Below the pieces are notes generated by a model. The model had not been told where the DNA came from. It did no database searches and was given only the letters and a program-made list of their open reading frames with translations. A stretch of DNA of 64,000 nucleotides from Volvox africanus (taxonomy: Eukaryota; Chlorophyta; Chlorophyceae; Chlamydomonadales; Volvocaceae): contig BSDZ01000021.1 in assembly GCA_030268105.1 (NCBI GenBank), positions 1,426,001 to 1,490,000 of the forward strand, written 5' to 3'. Shown here piece after piece: positions 13,501 to 24,801 of this stretch; the stretch's first letter is position 1; the number at the start of each line of letters is the position of its first letter. The position numbers and the translations under genes were made by a program.

Positions 13501-15881
13501 CACGCTTCACGTTATGCTCTCCGTCTGGCCTTCAAACATTTCTAATACCTTCGCCCGGCAACACTCATGAGTCCCGGTTGCGGGCTCTGATCCCCTGTAA
13601 TGGCCGCTCATCATATCCCCTGTCTTGCCTCGTTCTTTGCTCACGCTCCAGGTTTCAAGCGCATTGCGGCGGGCGGGAGTCTCCAGCAGCTGAAGGCTTG
13701 AAACGGGCGATGCCCTTGCAGGAACCACTGTGTCCATTAGGGGGCCGTTATAGGCTGCTGTTACAAGTGGCCCGTTAACTGATCCGACAGAAGCAGTGTT
13801 AGGTCCTCACCCGCAGCAGGTGAAGCTGCTGCTGGGTGTGCTCTGGTCTCATGGAGGTGCGCACCGCACTTAAGGACCACCGGGTCAGCGCATATAAACA
13901 CACCTCAACACCCAGCTATACTTTTCAACACGATAACATTCCCATACCCACTACTGTCACCCACTCAATACGGCTGACAGCCGCGAGAACTGACATTAAC
14001 GCGTTCACCTCCCACCCTGGTTGCCGCTTGCGCATCCCCTTCACACCTATGACCTGCCGTGCTACCAAAGAAATAGCTCGTGAGAGATCCCTCCCCGTTT
14101 GCGGTAGAAATCCGCTATCATGCGGTGGTGAGCGCTGTAACACCTTTACATCGCAATGACGTTAAGCTGTCACAACATAGTGCCGTCCCTTAGACACATA
14201 TAGTGCCGTTGCGTCACTATATTGCGGTATTATATCGTGACAAAGGTTGCACCGTCTCACAAGAAAGCGCGTTCACCCGCACCCCTTAAAACTACGCGAG
14301 GCTAGGCGCTAATTCGACAAAACGGCCCCGGGCATGCACGGGAACACCAAACCCACAAAGGATATCCCTGGGGTAAGGGATATACATGAAGCACGGGGCT
14401 CAGAATGCGACTTACGCGGTGTTTTAAGACCGCGTGAGGGGTTGAGATCACGCATTGGAAAACGGGGATGGGTACGGGACCCGTCCAGTGGACCCTTCTT
14501 GAGACAAAACTCACTTTACCTGAGCATACATCCCTAGAGACCTCCCCCAGCCCCCTTTTTGCATCTTGGTTCGCTTGCGGACATGGTACATGGACATTCA
14601 AAATCCATGGTCCCGGGTCATGATGCTCTGTCAGGGGGGAGCGTGTCATGAATCATTGCACGCTGTTTTAGCGATGTTTCCGTTACATGAGGCGACGTGG
14701 GCTCATGGAGGTTTGCAGGGGCCAGAGTAATGAGGCATGGCATGGAGGGACTGTCACGCTGGATGCCTTCGTATGGGACCTCGAGGGGGGCGCTTGGGCC
14801 TGCTCCGTTAGTTGGATTTTAAAGTGGGCTATTCCTTGCCGTTGTCTGGGCAATTGCGTTTCTGGGAGCCTTTTGTCGTCCAAACTTTATGGACCTAAGA
14901 TTCATCACCTAAGGCCGTGTTGCCATCTATGCCAGGCGGTTGTAGAGATATAGACCAGGGGAGCCTTTCACAGAAGGGTCTCGCTTGGGAGAGGGGAAGG
15001 AGACGTATTGGGGTGCAAGGTCCGGGTGCTCTGGCATTGTGGCAGGGATTATCACATCCCATCAGCCGTTTACTTCTTCTGGATGTGGGGCATTGAAGAG
15101 AGGATTGAAAAGAAGGAGAGGTTAGCCACAACTAGAGGCACTGGCAAGATGCACTGTGCATTTCGCTGCATGTGTCAGGCACTGCGGCTCTGATGGAGTC
15201 GCAACCGCGCAAGGAACTGCCCGTTGAGGTCAGGCCTGGGTGGGGCTGCAGTATCACTTTGGGCACGGGAATCTTGAGGGCAGGTACCTTGCTCGGGTTT
15301 GCCTTGCTCGGGGCTTGTAGCTACCTGTGTGCGCCTCAGATACGTAGCAAGCACGTGCATCGGTGTAAGCGGATCCCAAAAAGCCGGGACACACTCACAC
15401 CAGCCGAGGCCATTGGAATATGAACGGAGATGTACATTAACATGGAATGGCCGCCTATATTGGGATTTGGGAACTGTACTTATAGCGTGATTCTGGAGAC
15501 CTGAAGGGATGAGTGCGGGCACGATTTACACATTCATGTCGTGACACGGCTGAGCGTTAGGGAGGGGGTTACCTGGTGGGAGGGATGTGTCGGAGCTGTC
15601 TAGCGGTTGGGCTGCTTCAGCCCCCCGGCGAACACTCGTTCGCGTCCGCGTCCGGGCCTGTCTGGTTCGGCGGCATCCGGTGGCGGAATTGGGGAGCACG
15701 AGGAAAGGGGGAATCAGGACATTGGGACAGGGTTGCGACAGGGGGGGGAGAAGGCGAAGATGTTGGCAGGAAGCCTCCGGGAAAACAGTTTGTAGTTGTT
15801 AATGTTTCGGGAAGGCCGATTCCAGGGTTGCGTGTATGCGCTTGTGTGACTCTGGGTGCGGGTTTCGGGCGAACACAGTAT
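10519..15881. other. Intergenic region
   Basis: No long or recognisable open frame. It holds the 3' end of the preceding gene and probably the promoter and 5' untranslated exons of VARL gene A. I see no tRNA, rRNA or transposase signature. Confidence 0.5.
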
Positions 15882-15889
15882 TGCAGAGT

Positions 15890-16018
15890 CCACTAAGAGG
15901 AAGTCTCCGGCTCCTTATCGCCGCCAAGTGCAGCGCGCTGCCGAGTTGTGTGGGTCGGACGGGGAGGATGCCATGGCCCTGCTGGAGATAGCCCGCAGCA
16001 GATTGCCATTGGGCGGGG
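15890..16018 (+). CDS. Candidate 5' coding exon of VARL gene A
   Basis: The frame reads a basic start (STKRKSPAPYRRQ) followed by a strongly helical stretch containing AELCGSDGEDAMALLEIARS and then RLPLGG. This looks like true protein and stays in one frame until a possible GTGTCA donor at 16019. VARL gene A needs an upstream exon because its large exon has no early ATG, and this is the best candidate, about 0.8 kb upstream on the same strand. The left boundary (an AG near 15889) is approximate. Simple joining to the exon at 16854 is one base off in phase, so a further small exon or a different splice site would be needed. Confidence 0.4.
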
Positions 16019-16550
16019 GTGTCACGCCATATCGCTGTCCCACCTACCTACCTACAACATGCGATCTAACTCGCGACGGGTCTGGCTTGGGCCTTGGAAA
16101 GGACCCCAAAGATGGAGAATGCCCTAGCCATCAACCTCAACTAGGTTGGGTGCATGTATAGCAAATGTAGGGTGAGCACCGGTGGTAGCGCCGAGCATGC
16201 AGTAAAAAGGATAAGGTGTATCACTGCGGCGCAAGGACAGTCCACTCTACCCCTTAGCCGCAGCGTTGCGAATCCTACTCCCCGTATCTGTTCCGCACTG
16301 TACGGACGGTGCATCCAGAGCATCCGTCCACCCCGTTACATATATGCGAAAGGTGCACCTTCCAAACGCATATGCCTCGCTTTTGGCTTTGCGCACTTTC
16401 GCCCCCTCCCCCCCCCGCACGTTCGCAACTCCCTGCTAACACGCACACCCATAGCTACCCTGCGCTGTTTCCTACCCCTGCTGCCCTTCCTTTGCCATCT
16501 TCCGGACATTGGTACCGGAATTCTATTCTCCGCCATGTACTACCCTCCTG

Positions 16551-16620
16551 TCTGTAACTGTCTGTAACTGTCTGTAACTGTCTGTAACTGTCTGTAACTG
16601 TCTGTAACTGTCTGTAACTG
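16551..16620 (+). repeat. (TCTGTAACTG)7 perfect tandem repeat
   Basis: Seven perfect copies of a 10-base unit. Each contains TGTAA, the usual volvocine polyadenylation signal, on the strand of the VARL gene. The array ends about 230 bases before the large VARL exon and lies in the presumed intron or 5' leader. Confidence 0.95.
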
Positions 16621-16853
16621 GATCTCGCTGCCACCACCGTTGAGTTTGCCGTTGTCATCACTGTTGTTGCTCATGCATACATAACCCCCCTCTGTCCTCC
16701 TGCCTTTGCTGTGTCTCAGCCTTGACTCCTCGGTTCTCTGAATGGCCCTCCACCGCCATTCACTGCTATCCTGCCTTCTGAGAGCTTCAAAGTTTGCATT
16801 TCCTCGCTTTGCTTTGCTTTGTTTGCGGTTCTGGGCCAATCCTCCCTGGACAG

Positions 16854-19473
16854 ACCGACCCAAGCGATGAGGAAAACGACAATACCCGGTCTCCCAGTGA
16901 GGACTACCCGGCCCAGCGAGAGTCATTGGGGACTCTTGGTGAGCCGCGCACAGGACAGCAACACCAGCCCGCGCCGACTAACCATCTCCAGCCCCCCCCA
17001 CCGGCGGCTGGGCCGTCGCCAGAGCAGCCCTCTTCATCTGCACCTCCCCGTGCCCAGCTGCCTTCAGCTGGGGACCGAGCCGCAGGCTATAGTGCCGGCG
17101 GCGGCCACTGGCCACCTCCTCAGCCCCGTGGGCCCCCCATGTTTCCTCCTCCGCGCGGACGCCAGGTCATGTCCCACCCAATTATCCTCTCCAGGTCGGG
17201 GACTCCTGGGACCTCCCCCCCAGCGCAGCAGCCTCTGTCTCATATGCCTCTCTACACGCTGCCTTCACGGCCTTTGCGAGCGAATGAGCTGCAAAACGAA
17301 GCGGAGGAGGACCCGGGATCATCAGCGCCGTTGCTACGCGTGCGGCGCACATTGCCTCCCCCCGGACTCCCGCCGCCACATCCACTGCGGCCGCCGATGC
17401 CCATGCGGCTGCAGGAGGGACCTTGGCGGGCGTTTGCAGGACCTCGGATTGCGGCCCGACCCCTGCGACCTCTGCACCAGCGCACGGACACCGCACCTTA
17501 TGACGCGCCTGCACCTTCGCGTATGAGACATAACCCGTACGCATCGGCGCCATTGCCGGCGGCGTCGCTGCCTCCACGCGCAGTGATGCCCCCGGCGGCC
17601 TACCACCCAATGCCGCGTCAACGCGGCGGTGGTGTTCCCGGGCGCCCGTATGCGCCCCCGCCTCCCTGGATGGATCCTCGTGCACCCCCTCCGCAAAGGG
17701 CCATGTACGGCCTGGGACGAATGCCCCCGATGGCGGCGCCGTTGCCGCAGCAAGCGCCTGCAGCGTTTCCTGGAGCGCGCCATCCACTGCACCCCCACGC
17801 TCGTCCGCTGAGTGGAGTCCATCAAGAGCCACGGGAAGCCGCCTCCACTGCCGCGGTAGCGCCGACAGTAGAATCCGCCATGCAGCCCCCTGCTGCCACC
17901 TTTATCGAGCAGTCGGTCGGGAGCCCCAGCGGCGGGGCGCTGGACGCGCCCGGAGGCTTTGGCGGGGAAGGCGACGCCAGCGGCAAGACGTCAGACCCAA
18001 ACGCATTTCCGCATCCGGACCACCCGCACATCGAGGTTACAGTCGCAGTCCGTGTTCCGCGCGCTACCAGCGACGCAAGCGGCGGCTCGTCCGGTGCTGG
18101 TGCTGGTGCTGCTGGCCACAGCACGCTTCGAACCAGCCAACTGGTTCCCGAGGACGCGCAGCCTCAATCTTTCACGCAGACCGAATCCAGGTCCGGCTAC
18201 AGGCCGGGGCCGGTGCGCGGGGTCTTCGACGTTCCTCGCTACCTAGCGGGCCGAGACTGTATCTTCTACAACGGCCGCTGGATGTCTCGGTCGAATTTTG
18301 AGAGGGTAAGTCCGCGCTAGCTACGATCTTCTGTTGCGGAGTTGTGACGGAGGGGAAATTCAGCTCCATTTCGTTTCTGCTTCTTAGGACTGGAGGCTAG
18401 CTGTCGTCGCGTCCAAACAATTGCATATTAGCAGGAAGACAGCTTACCAGTGCAGCAAATGCGAACCCGATGCCCTTATCCCTCTGCCTTCGCCTTGGCT
18501 CCGACTTGGCCCCTGAGCCCCCTGAGGCGTTCTGTAATCGATTATTTATCAATCGAGTATTGCGCAGTCGTTCAGGCGAGTAGAAGCCGCCGAGGAAGAA
18601 GCTGCGCGTGCAATCTGTATGATGCAAGTTACCGTGCAAGTCGGCTGACAGCATCCAACCATGGCTTTTCTGCAACCTGATCCCCCCAGGGCCACCTAGG
18701 CCGTGCTTTTTTAAAACCCAACAGCCTCTCTCATGTTCCAGATCCTGATTTCCTGCCCTCCTCGTGCGCACGTCTGCTACACATTTTCCACGCCTGTGCG
18801 AACCGCGTTTTGTGGCGTACAGGTGGGAGGAAGCAAGATGGCCAAATGGTACCGCTCCATCCGCGTGTTGCCTGATTTGGAACCGCTGGGCGAATGGCTG
18901 GAGCGCCACGGCATGCCGGTCACCAAGGGCCCGTCGCGCCGCAGCAGCAAGCGAGCAGCGCCTGACAGCGGTGACGAGCCTTGGCTGCTCGGGACGCTGG
19001 GCAGTCGGGGGCCCGCCGCCGCCGCCGCCGCCGCCACCGCCGCCGCCACCGTCGCAGCTTCCAGCGGTAAACCGGAAGAGACCGCCATATCATTACCGGA
19101 GTACAAACCATTTGTTCCTATAGCCCGGATACCAGCTCTCCAAAGTAGCAGCAGCGTTCACATTAACACTCGAGAAGTCGCTGGGAGTCTTCCCCAACGA
19201 CTTCTCACAATCTCGCCGTTGATGTCGGCACCTTCGCGACCGGGACAGCCGCTATCAAAGATGGCCGCGATGACACCAACAGCAAAGCCGGCGGCGACAA
19301 CGTCACCTAAGCAATCGCTAACACAGCTACCGCGGCGTATCAGCGGCGGGCCCACCGAGATGGAAGGCTTGCATAGCGTCCCCGTTCGTCCAGCCGTGTC
19401 CTCCACTACCGGCGGCGCCAGGGGCCCCGACTACAATCCAAGGTTCACAACACTCTTGATGCGGCAGCAGCAG

Positions 19474-19508
<35 letters not shown>

Positions 19509-20772
19509 GCGGCGAACGTCAGAAATGGAAGAGGCCAATGTGGGGCCGGACGAGGACGTTGCGACTCTTCGATGGCTTTTCCGACAGACGGGTCGCGCTG
19601 CAGCCGCAAGTCAGGCATCCACATCAGGGGCAGCAAATCAACCGAATTCGTCATTGCAGCCGCCCGCAAGGAATTCAGATGTGCCAATAGCGCCTCTGCC
19701 AATGCAGATGTTGCTGCGGTGGCCCCCGCCATCGGCACCACCACCGGCGGAGGGGGACGAGCCGATGGGGGGAGCGGAGGAGGAGCCTGTGCTGCTCCGG
19801 CCCACGCGGCGTCAGCGCTTCCTTTCCACGCGTGGTGATGGATACGAAGAAGTGCTCGTAGGGGTCGAGGATGTCAGTCAAATGGCGGACGAGCTTCTGC
19901 CACCGCCGCCGCCGCCACCGCCACGCCGCCACCCGGCAGGCGCTGAGGCCGGCGGCGGGGTTGGCTCTGGCGGCGCCAGCGGAGGCGGCGTCGCACCGTC
20001 GGAACCCCCAAGGCGCACAGTACCATTACTGCGGCCGCCGGACGTGCTGCGCATGGGAGGACTGGTGACCGTAGCAGCTGCATCTGAGTCTGTGCGCACT
20101 CAACCTATCATGGAGCAGGACGACCCCGCTGCCGCTGTTGCTGAGCGGACTCTCATTCAGCCATATACCCAACAGGCGCCACCCCAGACAAACCAGCTGC
20201 TGCACTACCGCCACAGCCGTCGCGTAGCTACCATGGAGGCGTCGCCAGCGGCGTCACGGACTGGCGGCGGCGGCGGCGGCGGCGGCAGTTCCAGCGCGTT
20301 CTCGGTCGCAGCGGCAGCTGCAGCGGCAACGGCAGGGGCAGCAACGACGGGGACGCCGATGGTGCAGTCGTTGGCATTGCAGCAGCGCCAACGGTATCTA
20401 GAAACGCCACCACCGTTGCAGCGACAAGGCCACCTGCAAGTGCAGCTTCAGTTTCTACGGCCCGATTGGGAGCGGAAAAAGGAGGTGTTGTACGGGGACG
20501 AGGAGACTGGAACCGAGGAGGAGGCGGAGGACCTGCAGGAGCGTTACCGACTGTATGAGCGGTCCCAAGGGCACGTGTCACCGCCATTGCTGCCGGAGCA
20601 GCAGCAGCAGCGGTATCAACACCACCTTGAGCGAGAAGCACAGCGACAAATCGAACAACAGCAGCGCGCCGAGCTCGAGGAGTATGCCTTTAGACACCGT
20701 GCCATGCGTCGCCGACGTCAGCAGGACCGCGGCTCGGGGGACGAATCGCGTGATTACAATGAGGAGGGTTAA
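16854..20772 (+). CDS. VARL gene A: RegA/Rls-family SAND-domain regulator
   Basis: Putative nuclear DNA-binding protein of the volvocine RegA-like family. Two exons are clear: 16854-18305 (donor GTAAGT at 18306) and 18823-20772 (acceptor TACAG), joined in phase 0. An upstream exon must supply the start, because the first in-frame ATG lies about 100 codons in. Within these exons the SAND domain spans about residues 450-520. It is split by the intron: GVFDVPRYL, DCIFYNGRW and SRSNFER come from the first exon, then VGGSKMAKWYRSIR and LGEWLERHGMPV from the second. A block EVTVAVRV about 55 residues upstream is shared with gene B. The rest is low-complexity: Pro/Ala-rich N-terminal half, then Ala, Gln, Pro and Gly runs, and a C-terminal acidic then Gln/Arg-rich helical segment. 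Such tails are typical of RegA-type regulators. Assignment to regA, rlsA or another member needs a phylogeny. Confidence 0.85.
19464..19507 (+). repeat. CAG repeat encoding a Gln tract
   Basis: CAG units with one CAA and one GAG, in frame in VARL gene A. They encode about 14 Gln in two runs broken by one Glu. A likely length-variable site. Confidence 0.9.
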
Positions 20773-21073
20773 GAATGCAAATCACAAACCAATTTGCAGG
20801 GGCTGCGCGACTGAGGCGTACGCTATACGAAGCTCGTGGCATTTGGCAATACCTGCAGGTGCATGCCAGCATAGGTACTCTGTCCCACGAACAACTTCAG
20901 GGGAATCGGTAGACAGCCTTGAGGTTCCCTGATCAGCAAGGCAATCTTCGTCAATTGGCTGGCCAGTGTCGTGCGGTGATTGTTTCCCTCTTACCTAGAT
21001 AGATTCTTTCAGCACAAAAGGATTGAAGGGTAGCACAGGTAAATGCACCGGGCGCGTCACTGATGATAAAGCT

Positions 21074-21088
21074 CCAGCTAATAGCTGG
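21074..21088. repeat. 15-base palindrome, copy 1
   Basis: CCAGCTAATAGCTGG, two 7-base arms around one A. It is followed by a GC(A/G)GCTAG motif and about 20 bases later by CCTTCACTTGA, as is copy 2. Confidence 0.8.
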
Positions 21089-22062
21089 GAGCGCAGCTAG
21101 ATGGACTCACCTTCACTTGACGCAAAGACCAAGACCATAATTACGAACTGTCTTTGTAGATATGATTATTTAGTCTTTTTTCCAAAAGACTTTGTCGTCT
21201 TGAGGCTGCGGGCTTGCAGTTACCTAAGTGTGACAGAGGTGTGACGAGTCAATTGGTTAGGACAACTTGAGCATGCATTCATTAGAAATGATTATTGCAT
21301 GGCGTATATTTTCCTAACCATAACTAGTACAGAAAATGAGCGATGGCGCAATCAGGGCTATGGGGTAGTTCGTGTCTGGTGTTAGGTTACAGTTCAGCTA
21401 GACCGCTCGCTGGATGAGATAAGTTATCAGTTAACGTTGCGCGGCAATCATGTAATGAGAATTTATGTCTTCAAGTGTGATATGTGACAAAGCAAGGGAA
21501 ATGGCGTTTCGTCGCCGATTCGGTAAAATCGACAAGCTTATGAGCTGGGAAAAGCAATCCTGCACATTACAGAACATATTGGTACAAAAACTCCACATAT
21601 TCATGAATAAATACATCATGCGGTGAGTTGCAACGTTTCCCTTGGCCTGCCAAGATGAATTTCATTGCAAGCGTACAGGCCGGACGACGCGCGCGCTTGA
21701 AAGGATGGTTAACTGATGACCACACTTACCTCTTAGTGATAAGAAGTTCATGAATGCTATCTCTCGTGAATAAGGACCTGAATTGTTTGCGCGCTTGTAG
21801 ACGGCACCGTGTTGACAACCGCTGGCACTGGAGCAGGCCAAGAAGCCACTCCAGACATCATCGTACGATAAATCTCTGAAAGCACGCTGCCAATCCATGT
21901 CGGCATGGGTCTACGCGCTCATTCATGGTCAAATGAGCACTAGCCTTTCCGCGGCAACGGGCGCCAAACCACTCATCGGCGTAAATAGTATCAAATTATC
22001 TTGCATATAAAAAACACATGTCAGCTAGCCTCAATTCTGTTACTTGGGTGTTCAGACATCGT

Positions 22063-22077
22063 CCAGCTAATAGCTGG
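22063..22077. repeat. 15-base palindrome, copy 2
   Basis: Same 15 bases as copy 1, again followed by GCGGCTAG and then CCTTCACTTGA at a slightly larger distance. The two copies are 989 bases apart. Confidence 0.8.
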
Positions 22078-24801
22078 AATAGCGGCTAGGTGACGAGTCG
22101 AAGTCACGTTCCTTCACTTGAAGTACGTTCACCACAGCGAGATAACATATTAGCGTTACGTCTACAGCCTGTGCGCACGAATTTGTCAACGTTGTCACTT
22201 GCGGCATGGGCATTGAAGGTCACTAGCTACGCTTGTAAGCTTTGCAGAGAGCATTTCACCCATGTTACAGGCCTCGCAGCATATTTGAGGAGACTTATAT
22301 CTTTTATTATAAGAGCCGGGAGCGGCCTATCCATATTGCGGACGCCGTACGGCTGGGCTGGCTAACGGCTGGGAAGCATCCATTCCAAGAAAAAGGAGTG
22401 ACAAAAGGCTGGTTAAATACGTATTATTAAATCAGAATTATAATGTAAATTACATGGCTCATTATACACAAGTTTGGGCGATTCCACCGCAATGTAAGAG
22501 ATAAAAACTTCGTTCCCGCAACATTCGCAGTAGTAACCGTCAGATACTGGCTATGCGAGGATTCTCTGCCACATGCTTCTTTCCAATAAGGATTAATTAG
22601 CTAAAGTTAGGAGCAGAAAGCCGTAGGAGGTACCAGTGTGCAAGTATCTAGCCCGGCTTCGGTTTCTCGGTCTACTCGTTGGATCCGTTTGAATGGTTAT
22701 TATTATTGGGTTAATACAAAATGCACAAACCTGCTTAATCTTACCTTGGCTGAAAATCTTAATGAACGAAAGTAGAACACGCACCATTTGCTTCTACGCC
22801 CGCGAGTAGAGAGGCAACCTTGAAGCGTTACCTAGCGTTACTGTACCGGTACGCTATCTGACGGTGTACAGAAGTCCCCACAGAAGCCATGCGCCAGCCA
22901 TTGCGTACATTTAGCAGGATTCAGCCCGCCACGTCGTTCTGCAAGGTGTCAAATGCACGTTTGCCAGATACTTACTGCCCTTCCAGCTGATTGGCACATT
23001 TGGGCTCTGATAGGGTCTTGAATGGTCTTCTTATGTCGGTGCTATGTCCTGAGCTCCAGGCGAGGGGACATGCTATCACGTGCTATGCTTACGTGCAAGA
23101 AAGAATTATTGACATGCAGGCGTACATCTTCGCCCCGATATAATTGATGGCTTCATTGCATCTCTCCGATTGGGAGAGGAAAGGAGAAGAGAGGCAACAC
23201 GAATGTCTCCAACGCATGACGAACTGACAGGCTACGCTTTCACACGCCGGCTTTGCAAGGCGATATTGAGATAGCTTCCTCTAGGAGCCACCACGAGCTA
23301 TTACATCGACTTGCATCTCAAAGATGGAGTCGAAAGCCTTAATTCAAAGGGACAGGTTTTCCTTCATCGTTCAACTCCGCTGATCTCCGTGTGGCCAATT
23401 TTCTCTTCCATTCTCCTCCCGCTTCTCTCTTGGTTCAGATTTGTCCTGACTCTGGCTCCTCCGAAACCGAAAACCTGAAGTGCCTTGTAGAGGGCCGAGT
23501 CCCCGGGGGTCACACCTTTCAGGTCAGTCTCGCATTGTCACTCAATCCACCATGTGTGGCCGAAGATACCAGTGTCCATGCCTGTTACATGATTGCAAAT
23601 GGACTGTTCGTACAAATTTGGCTTCAATTAGTAATTCAATAACAGGGGGGAGGTAAATTTGCCGTGTCTGGCCCGTGGTCGCGGGTTGCGGGCCGTGAAT
23701 TCTACTCCGGACAGCAACTGCTACTAATGGACGCTTTTGTCGCTTGCGCAATTATAGACACTTTTGTTATTGGCGCATTAGAGTTGCTAACTAATCACCC
23801 TGCTAGTTTCAGTCATGCAGTGAACATGCTTTCGTAATTGGGCCATATACCCGGGCCAGTCCTCAGTCGGCTGAAATACCGCCTGCCCAAAGAACGGGGC
23901 ACGACGCTCTTCCGTGTCTTGGAAAGCGCAGTGTACCGTGATGTTAACACCCCTCTTTAGGACAATTGTTCAATCGCCGACGCAGCACCGGCGTCGCCAC
24001 TGTCACTGTCACTGCCACTGCCGCCCGTCTGTCCAGCGTGCGTCCTTCCCATCTCATCCGTACGCACCCCCACATGTTTATCGTTACTTCTACCCTTTCT
24101 CTACACCCAAGTTATCATATCCCGCCTCCAAGCCACGGCCCTCGAGCTCCCTAAAACCTCATGCGCTCGTCCTTCTGCTGCTCTCTAATAGGGGCCATCA
24201 GGCCCACATCCTGAGGCGGATGAAGCAAATTAACAGCGCTGCACCGGGGCCGTATCAGAAGTAAGCGCAGCGCTCTCATGCACATGCTCCGACTCCTGTC
24301 GTCATTAGTACATTTCCGGACCTTCGGAACATATACAGCAAAAAACGCGCACGTGATTTAATCATTTTCCCATGCTTTTCCTCGGCATCCTTCCCCCCCT
24401 GGAAATCTTTCATCGTACGTACGATGTATATGCATGACTCACGGGACCTAGTGAAGACACTTCCGCATCGGCACATACACCTTGCGTGCATTGTGTTCCG
24501 CTGGATTGGGATCTCAGAACCAACAAACACAGCTCTACGACAGTGTAGCACTCGGCTACAAACGCCATAGGCAACGTCAAAACGTAGGATTAAAATGCGC
24601 AACATTAGCGTACTACTTGTACTCGTGGGAGCGATGATAAGTCCACCCAATTGAAAACTACCGCAGCTTTCCGCTGGGGTAGCCTTCACAGCCGTGCCTT
24701 ACTTCCCCAGAAGACTCGCCCTTCCTCGACGCATTTTAAAGCGTATCACCGTTTGCATGTCCTTCAAGCTGCGGTCGCTCCAGTCGGCTTCGGGAAGCCC
24801 A

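Larger units (their letters stand above)
20773..24801. other. Convergent intergenic region between VARL gene A and acetate kinase
   Basis: No supportable gene. The region is AT-rich and holds the 3' untranslated parts of two converging genes, plus two copies of a palindromic element at 21074 and 22063. Confidence 0.5.
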
